DNA from: Variovorax sp.
GTDB lineage: Bacteria; Pseudomonadota; Gammaproteobacteria; Burkholderiales; Burkholderiaceae_C
NCBI GenBank assembly: GCA_025352265.1
Contig: JANXTS010000008.1
Span: 1 to 64,000 of the forward strand
Reading direction: 5' to 3'
Length of the DNA stretch: 64,000 nucleotides
Both the position numbers and the translations under genes were made by a program. Shown piece after piece: positions 55,988-63,225 of the stretch. The notes under the pieces were generated by a model. It was not told where the DNA came from, did not search any database, and saw only the letters and a list, made by a program, of their open reading frames with translations. Position 1 is the first letter of the stretch; the number at the start of each line of letters is the position of its first letter.

Positions 55988-57009
55988 GCGAACGCATTCC
56001 TGTCAATGTGCTGACCGGGTTTTTAGGCTCAGGCAAGACCAGCCTGCTGAACCGGCTGCTGCGCGAGCCCTTGTTCAATAACTGCGCCGTGTTGATCAAC
56101 GAGTTCGGTGACATCGGCATCGACCACCATTTGGTCGACCGGGTCGACGGCGACATCGTCTTGCTGCAGTCGGGTTGCATTTGCTGCACCGTTCGTGGTG
56201 ACCTGGCGAGCGCCATGCGTGACCTGTACGAGCGCCGAGAGCGCGGCGAAATCCCCGCCTTTGTGCGGCTGATCATCGAGACCACCGGCCTGGCCGACCC
56301 GGTGCCGGTGCTCGCCACGGTGATGTATGACCGGGTGTTGCAGCACCACTTCCGCGTCGGCAATGTGATCACCACGGTGGATGCCGTGCACGGCGCCAGC
56401 AATCTGGCGCAGTACCCCGAGTGCCAGAAGCAGGTGGCGCTGGCCGACCGCCTGGTGCTCACCAAGCTCGACATCGCTGACCCGGCGTTGCTGCCTGCGC
56501 TGCACCAGCAGCTGGCCCACGCCAACCCGAGCGCGCCGTGTCTGGCGCTCGATGCGAAGCAAGTGGATGCGCGCGCCATCCTGGGCGCCGATATTTTCGA
56601 TGTGGGTGGCAAGACCGATGATGTCGCCCACTGGTTGCAAGCCACCCGCCAACGCAACTATCTCGCGCTGGCCACGACCCGAATCCCAGACGCCAATGTG
56701 CACCGCGATATCGTGGCCTTTGCGTTGGACTTGCCCGAGACCGTCGATTGGACTGTTTTCAGCGTCTGGTTGTCGCTGCTGTTGCATGCCCATGGCGCGC
56801 AGGTGCTGCGCGTCAAAGGCTTGCTGAACGTGGAAGGGGCCGAGGCGCCGGTGGTGGTCCATGGCGTGCAACAGTTAATGCACCCGCCAACCCACCTTGA
56901 GCGTTGGCCCAGCGACGACCACCGATCGCGGCTGATCGTGATCGTGCGCGGCCTTAAACCCCAACGCGTCCAGGATTCGCTGACCCGATACCTGGGCGAT
57001 TGCGGCTGA
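55984..57009 (+). CDS. CobW/COG0523-family GTP-dependent metallochaperone
   Basis: 341 aa G3E-family GTPase. Walker A GFLGSGKTSLLN (residues 12-23), the metal-binding CxCC motif Cys65-x-Cys67-Cys68 (SGCICCTVRGDL), switch segment ETTGLADPVPV and nucleotide-specificity block LTKLDIAD are present, with the CobW C-terminal domain after about residue 220. Family members insert Zn, Co or Fe into client enzymes. Here the likely client is the adjacent metal-dependent ring hydrolase or the deaminase-like amidohydrolase. No Zur box was recognised, so it is probably expressed with the catabolic genes. Confidence 0.9.
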   Translation: MSERIPVNVLTGFLGSGKTSLLNRLLREPLFNNCAVLINEFGDIGIDHHLVDRVDGDIVLLQSGCICCTVRGDLASAMRDLYERRERGEIPAFVRLIIETTGLADPVPVLATVMYDRVLQHHFRVGNVITTVDAVHGASNLAQYPECQKQVALADRLVLTKLDIADPALLPALHQQLAHANPSAPCLALDAKQVDARAILGADIFDVGGKTDDVAHWLQATRQRNYLALATTRIPDANVHRDIVAFALDLPETVDWTVFSVWLSLLLHAHGAQVLRVKGLLNVEGAEAPVVVHGVQQLMHPPTHLERWPSDDHRSRLIVIVRGLKPQRVQDSLTRYLGDCG

Positions 57010-57074
57010 ATTGCGGCACTGGCATGACCCCAGGTTTTGCAGCGTCCTCGATGACGCCGACCACCATCGCTGTG

Positions 57075-57090
57075 TGGCACGGCGGGTGCG
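57075..57090 (+). promoter_or_regulatory. Possible third sigma-54-like element
   Basis: TGGCACGGCGGGTGCG has a perfect -24 half and a weak -12 half (10 of 12 consensus bases, correct GG-GC spacing). Predicted +1 near 57101 would fall on the first possible ATG of the next gene, and no operator palindrome follows, so it is less convincing than the other two. Confidence 0.3.
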
Positions 57091-57101
57091 TGTGAAAGAG
57101 C

Positions 57102-57938
57102 ATGAAACCCTCATCGCGCACCTCACGCCCCAAGATGGCGCCGAACCTGCCCGAAACGGTGGCGTTCGGCCCCGTCATGCACAACGCGTGGCAGCTGCAG
57201 CCCGATCGCATCAGCTTCGTGCGCAAGCCGCTCGCCCCGCGGCCGTTGCTGATCGAAGCCACCCCGCAGCCGGTCGAGATCGACATGGCCCGCAGCGCCG
57301 TCGTCGTTGTCGATATGCAAAACGATTTCTGTCACGCCGAAGGCTGGTTCGCCCAGAAGGGCATCGCCATCAAGGCGGCGCGCAAGCCGATTCCCGTGCT
57401 TCAAGACCTGTTGCCGAAGTGGCGCGACGCGGGCGGCGCGGTCGTGTGGCTCAACTGGGGCATTCGTGCCGACAAGCGCAACCTGAGCCCGACGGTGCAG
57501 TTCAAGGGCAAGCGGACTGCCGATGCGGTAGGTTATGCCGAGCACTCGCCCATCGAGCACGGTGCGTCGCTAGTGCAGGGCTCGTGGGGCGCACAAGTGG
57601 TCGACGAGCTCGAAGTCGCTCCAACCGACATCACCGTGCACAAGCACCGCCTGAGCGGCTTCTGGGACAACGAGTTCGACAGCGTGCTGCGCCAGCAAGG
57701 CATTACCACGCTGCTGTTTGCCGGCATCAATACCGACCGCTGCGTGTTCTCGACGCTGCAAGACGGCGCGTTTCTCGGCTACGACTGCGTGCTGCTTGAA
57801 GACGCCTGCAGCACGCCGTCGCCCGCTTTCGTCACCAAGGGCGTGCTGTACATCGTCGAGCTGCTGCACGGCTTCGTCTGCACCGCCGCCGCATTGCGGC
57901 TTTCTCTTTCCGTTTCACTACGTTCTTCCAGGTCTTAG
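57102..57938 (+). CDS. Isochorismatase-like cysteine hydrolase (third, divergent)
   Basis: 278 aa from the ATG at 57102; an ATG at 57135 (MAPNLPETVAFG) is equally possible. Triad Asp71 (VVDMQNDFCHAEGW), Lys181 (VHKHRLSGFWDN) and Cys214 (GINTDRCVFSTL), once more 33 residues between Lys and Cys. Compared with BiuH it has a long N-terminal extension and a larger insert (WGIRADKRNLSPTVQF, GYAEHSPIEHG), placing it in another subfamily. The C-terminus LRLSLSVSLRSSRS looks atypical. Immediately upstream of the ring-opening amidohydrolase, so it may act on a linear product of that enzyme or on a precursor. Confidence 0.82.
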   Translation: MKPSSRTSRPKMAPNLPETVAFGPVMHNAWQLQPDRISFVRKPLAPRPLLIEATPQPVEIDMARSAVVVVDMQNDFCHAEGWFAQKGIAIKAARKPIPVLQDLLPKWRDAGGAVVWLNWGIRADKRNLSPTVQFKGKRTADAVGYAEHSPIEHGASLVQGSWGAQVVDELEVAPTDITVHKHRLSGFWDNEFDSVLRQQGITTLLFAGINTDRCVFSTLQDGAFLGYDCVLLEDACSTPSPAFVTKGVLYIVELLHGFVCTAAALRLSLSVSLRSSRS

Positions 57939-57948
57939 GAGTCCTCCC

Positions 57949-57999
57949 GTGTCGTTTGCACAGCTTTTTTCCACCTCCGCCAAGATTGCCAAGGCATGA
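57949..57999 (+). CDS. Possible 16-residue leader peptide coupled to the ring-opening amidohydrolase
   Basis: GTG at 57949 lies 7 bases after a strong AGGAG (57937-57941) and opens a 16-codon frame, MSFAQLFSTSAKIAKA, whose TGA (57997-57999) overlaps the ATG of the next gene (ATGA). The next gene itself has only a weak AAGG site, so translation may depend on ribosomes finishing this short frame. It could instead be a chance frame with the AGGAG serving the downstream ATG poorly from a distance. Confidence 0.4.
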   Translation: MSFAQLFSTSAKIAKA

Positions 58000-59150
58000 G
58001 TGGCGCAGGTACCCCGCAAAAGGTCGATGTCTTCTGCGTGCCGTGTCGCGAGCCGGGCGACTTGAGCGGCGTGCAGGCGCTGGTCGATGCCGGTCGGCTC
58101 GACCCGCGCAGCATCGTCGCGGTCATGGGCAAGACCGAAGGCAACGGCTGCGTCAACGACTTCACGCGCGACTTCGCGGCGACGGCCTGGTGCCATTGGC
58201 TGGCACCGCATTTCGACTGCACGGCCGAAGCGGTGCATGCGCGCGTCGCGCTGGTGATGTCGGGTGGCACCGAGGGCGTGCTGTCGCCGCATTTCACCGT
58301 GTTCACGCGCGAGCCGGCAGGCAGCGCGCCGGCACATGACGACAAGCGGCTGGTGGTCGGGATCGCCCATACCCGTGCCTTCGCGCCCGAAGAAATCGGT
58401 CGCATGTCGCAGGTGAATGCGACGGCCGACGCCGTACGCGAAGCCATGCGCGATGCTGGCATCGTGGACGCTGCCGACGTGCATTTCGTGCAGGTCAAAT
58501 GCCCGCTGCTGACCTCGGCCAAGGTCAACGCTGCCAGGCAGCGTGGCGCCCACACGGCGACCACCGACAGCTACGAATCGATGGCGTTCTCGCGTGGCGC
58601 GTCGGCGCTCGGCGTCGGCCTTGCGTTGCAAGAAATCGACGTCGGCGCGGTCACCGATGCGTCTGTGTTGCACGACACTGCGCTGTATTCCGCGCGAGCC
58701 TCCTGCTCGGCCGGCATCGAGCTCGAAGGCAACGTGGTGATCGTGCTCGGCGAAGCGACCGGCAGCGCCTCGCAATTGCGCATCGCCCACACGGTGATGC
58801 GCGATGCCATCGATGCAGCGAGCGTTCGCCACTTGTTGCGCGATGCATTTGGTCTCGATGCCGATCGCGATGCCGCGGTCATAGCGTCGCTGCTGGTCAA
58901 CCTGCTAGCCAAGGCCGAGGTCGCGCCGGAGGGCACGGTGCGCGGCGCGCGCCACACGATGCTGAACGACTCCGACATCAACGCGACGCGGCATGCGCGC
59001 GCTGCGGTCGGCGGCGTGCTGGCCTCCGTCGTCGGGCGTACGTCGCTCTACGTTTCGGGCGGCGCTGAACACCAGGGGCCGCCCGGCGGCGGACCGGTCG
59101 CGGTCATCCTGCGGATGGACGCGACCATGCGCTACGACGGCGGCACCTGA
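57996..59150 (+). CDS. atzD: Cyanuric acid hydrolase / barbiturase family ring-opening amidohydrolase
   Basis: 384 aa (AtzD is 363). Opens the s-triazine ring of cyanuric acid to 1-carboxybiuret, or in sister enzymes barbiturate to ureidomalonate. The threefold-symmetric active site shows three Lys/Ser pairs: Lys46 (VAVMGKTEGNG) with Ser89 (VMSGGTEGVLSPH), Lys167 (VQVKCPLLT) with Ser237 (SCSAGIELE), and Lys305 (LLAKAEVAPEG) with Ser353 (YVSGGAEHQGP). The first pair is offset by 4 from AtzD Lys42/Ser85. HTMLNDSDINATRHARA is also AtzD-like. Choice of cyanurate over barbiturate is inferred from atzEGH, atzF and biuH in the same region. Confidence 0.88.
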   Translation: MSGAGTPQKVDVFCVPCREPGDLSGVQALVDAGRLDPRSIVAVMGKTEGNGCVNDFTRDFAATAWCHWLAPHFDCTAEAVHARVALVMSGGTEGVLSPHFTVFTREPAGSAPAHDDKRLVVGIAHTRAFAPEEIGRMSQVNATADAVREAMRDAGIVDAADVHFVQVKCPLLTSAKVNAARQRGAHTATTDSYESMAFSRGASALGVGLALQEIDVGAVTDASVLHDTALYSARASCSAGIELEGNVVIVLGEATGSASQLRIAHTVMRDAIDAASVRHLLRDAFGLDADRDAAVIASLLVNLLAKAEVAPEGTVRGARHTMLNDSDINATRHARAAVGGVLASVVGRTSLYVSGGAEHQGPPGGGPVAVILRMDATMRYDGGT

Positions 59151-59179
59151 CCGCGATGGTGAGCCGCATTTTTTCCGGT

Positions 59180-59198
59180 GGTGGTCAAACTGACCACC
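59180..59198 (+). promoter_or_regulatory. Perfect inverted repeat upstream of the amidohydrolase gene
   Basis: GGTGGTCA-AAC-TGACCACC, 8-bp arms and 3-base centre, 36 bases before the ATG at 59234. A T-run lies on its left, not its right, so it does not look like a terminator for the plus strand. The TGGTC/GACCA halves suit a dimeric regulator; sequence differs from the TCTTGT palindromes. Confidence 0.45.
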
Positions 59199-59233
59199 CG
59201 ATCGCAGGCCTCAAGGCTCGGACTCGCATCTAG

Positions 59234-60778
59234 ATGACCACATCGAATCCCATTCCCAACACGACGCCTGCGGACCAAAGCTTCGACTGCGCCTGGCTGC
59301 TGGCCGATCCGGGCGCAGCGCCTGCGCAGGCCGATGTGCGAGTTGCGGTGTCGGGCGGTCGCATCGCATCGATCGATGCGTTGAACGTACCGTACGCAAC
59401 TGGCACGGCCCGGCGGCTGCTGGCCTTGCCAGCGTTGACCAATGCGCATGATCACGCGCGCACCTTCCGCAGCGCCACGCTGGGCGCTTTCGGCCAACCG
59501 CTCGAAAGTTGGTTGCCATACCTCGGCTTGGCCCCCGGCGTCGATCCTTACCTGTGCGCCGCCACGTCCTTCGCGCGATCGGTGCGCCATGGTGTCGCCA
59601 ATCTGATGGTTCACTACACGCGGGTGCAGGGTGGCATGCCCTATGTCGACGAGGCATGCGCGGTGGCGCGGGCAGCGCGCGATGTGGGAGTGCGCATCGG
59701 CTTCGCGATCGCAATGCGCGATCGCAACGGCATCGCCTACTGCAACGACGCCACGGTGTTGAAGGCATTGCGGCCCGGCATCCGCGACGCCGTGGCGCAG
59801 CGGTTGTCGGTCGCGCCCGTGTCGCCCGCGCAGCAACTGGCGCTGGTAGGCGATGTCGCCGCGATGGTGAGCGAAGGCGGCTACGGTGAGCACGTCACCG
59901 TGCAGTACGGACCGACCGCGGTGCAGTGGTGCAGCACGCCGTTGCTCGAAGCCATTGCACAGGCATCCGCGGACCACGATCGCCCTATCCACATGCACCT
60001 GCTGGAGACCAAGTACCAGCGCGAATGGTCCGATGCGGCGCACCCCGGTGGCATCGTTCAATTTCTCGACAGCATCGGCTTGCTGAGTTCGCGTCTCACG
60101 CTGGCGCATTGCACCTGGGCGCGCAGCGAAGAGCTGGCGCTGCTTGCCGAACGCGGTGTGACTATCGCAGTCAACACCAGCTCCAACCTCGGCCTCAAGT
60201 CGGGCATCGCGCCACTGCCCGAAATGCTGAGGCAAGGCTGTCGGGTTGCGATGGGGCTCGACGGCATGGCGTTCGACGAAGACGACGACGCGTTGCGCGA
60301 AATGCGGCTCGCCTATTCGCTGCATCGCGGCTGGGGCTACGACACCAGCATGACGCCCCATCAACTGTGGGGCTTTGCATCGCGGCACGGGCCGCGCAGC
60401 GTGGGCGGCGCCTTGCGCTCGGGCGGACGCATCGCGCCCGGTGCGCCGGCCGACGTCGTGTTCCTCGACTGGGACGCGCTAGACGACGACGCGCTGTTCC
60501 CCGATATCGATCCGCTCGATCTGCTGCTGGCGCGCGGCAACGGCAGCTACATCGCGCAGGTGCTGATCGGCGGCCGCAGCGTGGTCGAAGGCGGGCGCGT
60601 GACCGGCATCGACGAGCCGGCGTTGCGGGCCGAATTGCTGGCGCGAATGCGGGTTGCGTTGGCAACGGATGCGGCTGGCGATGCGGCCGGTGCGTCATGG
60701 CGTGGCACCGTACAGGCGCTGGCCGAAGACCTCGCGCCGTTCTATCGCAGCGGGCACTTCGGGGGCTGCTGCGATTGA
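59234..60778 (+). CDS. Amidohydrolase-superfamily deaminase-like enzyme
   Basis: 514 aa metal-dependent hydrolase of the cytosine deaminase/TrzN/AtzB-like branch. Metal ligands: His72-x-His74 (TNAHDHARTF), a later His with catalytic Glu (HMHLLETKYQ), LAHCTW, and Asp in MGLDGMAFDEDDD. The C-terminal composite domain ends with APADVVFLDWDAL and VLIGGRSVVEGGRVTG. This branch removes amino or halide groups from purine, pyrimidine and s-triazine rings, so it could generate a cyclic substrate (for example cyanuric acid from an amino-triazine) for the enzyme encoded just upstream. A mononuclear Zn or Fe enzyme of this type could be a client of the CobW protein. Last plus-strand gene of the catabolic region. 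Confidence 0.82.
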   Translation: MTTSNPIPNTTPADQSFDCAWLLADPGAAPAQADVRVAVSGGRIASIDALNVPYATGTARRLLALPALTNAHDHARTFRSATLGAFGQPLESWLPYLGLAPGVDPYLCAATSFARSVRHGVANLMVHYTRVQGGMPYVDEACAVARAARDVGVRIGFAIAMRDRNGIAYCNDATVLKALRPGIRDAVAQRLSVAPVSPAQQLALVGDVAAMVSEGGYGEHVTVQYGPTAVQWCSTPLLEAIAQASADHDRPIHMHLLETKYQREWSDAAHPGGIVQFLDSIGLLSSRLTLAHCTWARSEELALLAERGVTIAVNTSSNLGLKSGIAPLPEMLRQGCRVAMGLDGMAFDEDDDALREMRLAYSLHRGWGYDTSMTPHQLWGFASRHGPRSVGGALRSGGRIAPGAPADVVFLDWDALDDDALFPDIDPLDLLLARGNGSYIAQVLIGGRSVVEGGRVTGIDEPALRAELLARMRVALATDAAGDAAGASWRGTVQALAEDLAPFYRSGHFGGCCD

Positions 60779-60909
60779 CTTCTCCCTACTTCATCTACCC
60801 CACACGATTTCTGCCACGACACGAGTCGATATCACCGCTAATCTCGGCTGCGGTCGAAGATGGGGAACGGCGCCCAGGACGTGCTGTTCGAGCGGGCCTG
60901 AGCCAGAGC

Positions 60910-61584
60910 TCAACCGAAGCTGGCGGCCTCGACCGACGTCGCTTGCTTCGGCAGTGCGATCGGTAGTTCGCTCACCCACATCTGCAACGGATACGGCCGA
61001 AGGAAAGCCGATGTTTCTTCGATGGGCGCATAAAGCCACTCGTCGACCCAGCCATCGGGAAGGATCACCGGACGACGTCTTGGACGTTCGCCCTTGAGTT
61101 GCTGCATGAGTACGTCTTCAGAAGCGTCGATCGTCAGCAGCGCAAAGCTCTCGACACACCCGCCTTGCGGCGAACGCCAGCCATTCCACAGGCCGGCAAT
61201 GCAGAACGGTTCGCCACCGAATCGCTCAATGCGAATTTCGTTGCCACTGTCGGTTGTTTCGAACAACGCATCGGCGACTACGACGCAACGGTGCGAGCGT
61301 TTCCATGGCTGATAGAAGTTGCGTTCGGTCGCGGCGGTCTCGCTGGCTGCTTCATGCGTGAGGCGGTCGCGACCGTCCGGTGAAAACAGCGGGATCAAAC
61401 CCCAGCGGCCGGTCGCGACTTCAAAACGCGGCAGCTTGCCACCACGGGCTGCGTCGGTGCGCGGCCGGCAAACGAAAACGCCTTGATCGTGGACGTGAAC
61501 TTCAGGCGCCACGGCCGGCGCCTGAACGCCAAACTGACGCCAAAAATGCGCTGGATTCTGAACGGCGTGATAGCGGTGGGCCAT
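60910..61584 (-). CDS. Divergent SRAP (SOS-response-associated peptidase / HMCES-like) protein
   Basis: 224 aa with SRAP-family layout: MAHRYHAVQNPAHFW, GRWGLIPLFSPD, ETAATERNFYQPWKRSHRCVV, DALFETTD, GLWNGWRSPQGG, FALLTIDAS and RPVILPDGWVDEWL. In active members Cys2 (MCGR/MCNR) crosslinks to abasic DNA, with Asn, Glu and His helping. Here residue 2 is Ala, the usual NARxE appears as HEAASE, and the HxRMP histidine block reads RPRRRP; only the Glu of DALFE seems kept. The upstream codons offer no alternative Cys start. Divergent gene pairs nearby are absent; xthA lies upstream on the same strand. Probably not a standard crosslinking SRAP. Confidence 0.8.
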   Translation of the reverse strand: MAHRYHAVQNPAHFWRQFGVQAPAVAPEVHVHDQGVFVCRPRTDAARGGKLPRFEVATGRWGLIPLFSPDGRDRLTHEAASETAATERNFYQPWKRSHRCVVVADALFETTDSGNEIRIERFGGEPFCIAGLWNGWRSPQGGCVESFALLTIDASEDVLMQQLKGERPRRRPVILPDGWVDEWLYAPIEETSAFLRPYPLQMWVSELPIALPKQATSVEAASFG

Positions 61585-61687
61585 ACCAGCAACTTTAAAT
61601 GCAACGGGATATTTCGTGAGAAAAAATGCGATCAGCCGTTAAGTAAAACGACTTACGTTTCCCCTGAATCCGAAGTTTTTTACATCT

Positions 61688-62491
61688 TCAGAGCGAAAAA
61701 TCGTAGTCGACGGTGATCGGTGCGTGGTCGCTGAACTTGACGGTCTTGAAGATCGACTCGCGCCGAGCCAAGTTAGCAAGCGCTGGCGTCGCCAGGTGGT
61801 AGTCGAGACGCCAACCCACGTTGTTGGCATAGGCCTGACCGCGGTTGCTCCACCACGTATAGGCCGCGTCAGTGGTCTCGGGCTGCAGCATGCGATAGAC
61901 GTCGACGATTCCAGCGCCATCGGCACCGGCGTCGAGCAAGCGCGTCATCCAGGCGCGCTCTTCTGGCAAGAAGCCGCTGTTCTTCTGGTTGCCGCGCCAG
62001 TTCTTTAGGTCGATCTGCTGGTGCGCGATATTGATGTCGCCGCACAGGATGAAGTCACGCTCTTTCTTCAGCGCGCTCAGGTGCGGAAAGAAGCCTTTTA
62101 AAAAGCGGAACTTGGCTGCCTGCCGCTCATCGCCCGAGCTGCCGCTCGGAAAGTAGCAACTGATGATGGACAGCTTGCGCGCGGGCGTGTCGAAGCGTAG
62201 CTCGAGGTAGCGGCCCTCGGCATCGAACTCGGCGTCGCCCCAGCCGACGATCACTTCGCTGGGTGCATGTCGGGTGTAGATGGCGGTGCCGGCATAGCCC
62301 TTTTTTTCGGCGAAATGAAAGTGGCCCTTGAGGTTCGCCATTTCTTCGAATCGGCCTTCGACATCGCTCGCCTGGACGCGGATCTCCTGCATGCAAATAC
62401 AATCCGGCGCCAGTTCGGCTACCCAGTCGGCTACGCCTTTGGTGGTAGCCGAACGAAGGCCGTTGAGATTGAGGCTTGTCAGTTTGAACAA
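61688..62491 (-). CDS. xthA: Exodeoxyribonuclease III
   Basis: 267 aa AP endonuclease/3'-5' exonuclease of the ExoIII family. Blocks: TSLNLNGLRS, CICMQEIRV (catalytic Glu), FILCGDINIAHQQID (Asp/Asn), GWRLDYHLAT and the terminal FSDHAPITVDYDF with the catalytic His. Start is a TTG at 62491 (MFKLTSLNLNG), the usual N-terminal position. Divergent from pyrE with only an 11-base gap between the start codons, so their promoters must overlap the other gene. Confidence 0.95.
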   Translation of the reverse strand: MFKLTSLNLNGLRSATTKGVADWVAELAPDCICMQEIRVQASDVEGRFEEMANLKGHFHFAEKKGYAGTAIYTRHAPSEVIVGWGDAEFDAEGRYLELRFDTPARKLSIISCYFPSGSSGDERQAAKFRFLKGFFPHLSALKKERDFILCGDINIAHQQIDLKNWRGNQKNSGFLPEERAWMTRLLDAGADGAGIVDVYRMLQPETTDAAYTWWSNRGQAYANNVGWRLDYHLATPALANLARRESIFKTVKFSDHAPITVDYDFSL

Positions 62492-62502
62492 AGGAATTCC
62501 CG

Positions 62503-63192
62503 ATGGCTGAGTTGGCGGAATTGAATATTGCGGGCAGTTCGGTCGCGCTTGACTTCGTGCAATTCGCGATTGATTCCGGGGTCTTGCGCTTCGGCGAGTT
62601 CAAGACCAAGGCCGGCCGCATGAGCCCTTATTTTTTCAACGCGGGCCTGTTCGACGATGGCGCCAAACTCATGCGGCTGGCTGAATTCTATGCAGACCGG
62701 CTGATCGAGAGCGGCATGGTGTTCGACATGATCTTCGGTCCGGCCTACAAGGGCATTCCGCTGGGTGCGACGGTAGCCGCCGAGCTGGCGCGGCGCGGCC
62801 GCAACGTGCCGTTTGCCTACAACCGCAAAGAAACGAAGGACCACGGCGAGGGCGGCACCCTGGTGGGCGCGCCACTGCGAGGCCGGGTGCTGATCGTCGA
62901 CGACGTGATGTCGGCCGGCACGGCGGTGCGCGAATCCATTCAGGCCATCCGCGTGGCGGGTGCCACGCCACAGGGCGTCGTAATCGCCCTTGACCGACAA
63001 GAGAAGGCGACGGAAAACGGCGTCGATGTCGACCACAGCGCTGTGCAATATGTACGCAATCGGCTTGGCATGCAGGTGGTGGCGATCGCTACGCTGGACG
63101 ACTTGCTAAAGTACATTTCGGAACGCGCAGACCCTTCGTTGGGCGTTCATCGGGAAGGAGTTATGGCTTACCGACAACGCTACGGCGCTTGA
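62503..63192 (+). CDS. pyrE: Orotate phosphoribosyltransferase
   Basis: Makes orotidine monophosphate from orotate and PRPP in pyrimidine synthesis. 229 aa. FGEFKTKAGRMSPYFFNAG at the N-terminus, FGPAYKGIPLGA, the flexible loop FAYNRKETKDHGEGG and the PRPP motif VLIVDDVMSAGTAVRES are all diagnostic. ATG at 62503 overlaps the 5' region of the divergent xthA gene almost directly. Confidence 0.97.
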   Translation: MAELAELNIAGSSVALDFVQFAIDSGVLRFGEFKTKAGRMSPYFFNAGLFDDGAKLMRLAEFYADRLIESGMVFDMIFGPAYKGIPLGATVAAELARRGRNVPFAYNRKETKDHGEGGTLVGAPLRGRVLIVDDVMSAGTAVRESIQAIRVAGATPQGVVIALDRQEKATENGVDVDHSAVQYVRNRLGMQVVAIATLDDLLKYISERADPSLGVHREGVMAYRQRYGA

Positions 63193-63225
63193 GCTTTTTT
63201 GGCCGGCTGATAGACAGGATTTCTG

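Noticed and set aside
56954..57286. Minus-strand frame with FHTHPPCHTAMV, resembling a metal-binding motif.
   Set aside because: It overlaps cobW and the third cysteine hydrolase in antisense, lacks a start site, and its ends have no protein-like pattern.
59171..59198. T-run plus hairpin as a transcription terminator after the ring-opening enzyme.
   Set aside because: The T-run precedes the hairpin on the plus strand and becomes A-rich on the other strand, so neither direction gives a terminator; kept as a regulatory inverted repeat.
60779..60909. Gap between the amidohydrolase and SRAP genes inspected for a terminator or small RNA.
   Set aside because: No stable hairpin with T-tract, and no open frame with a credible start, was found.
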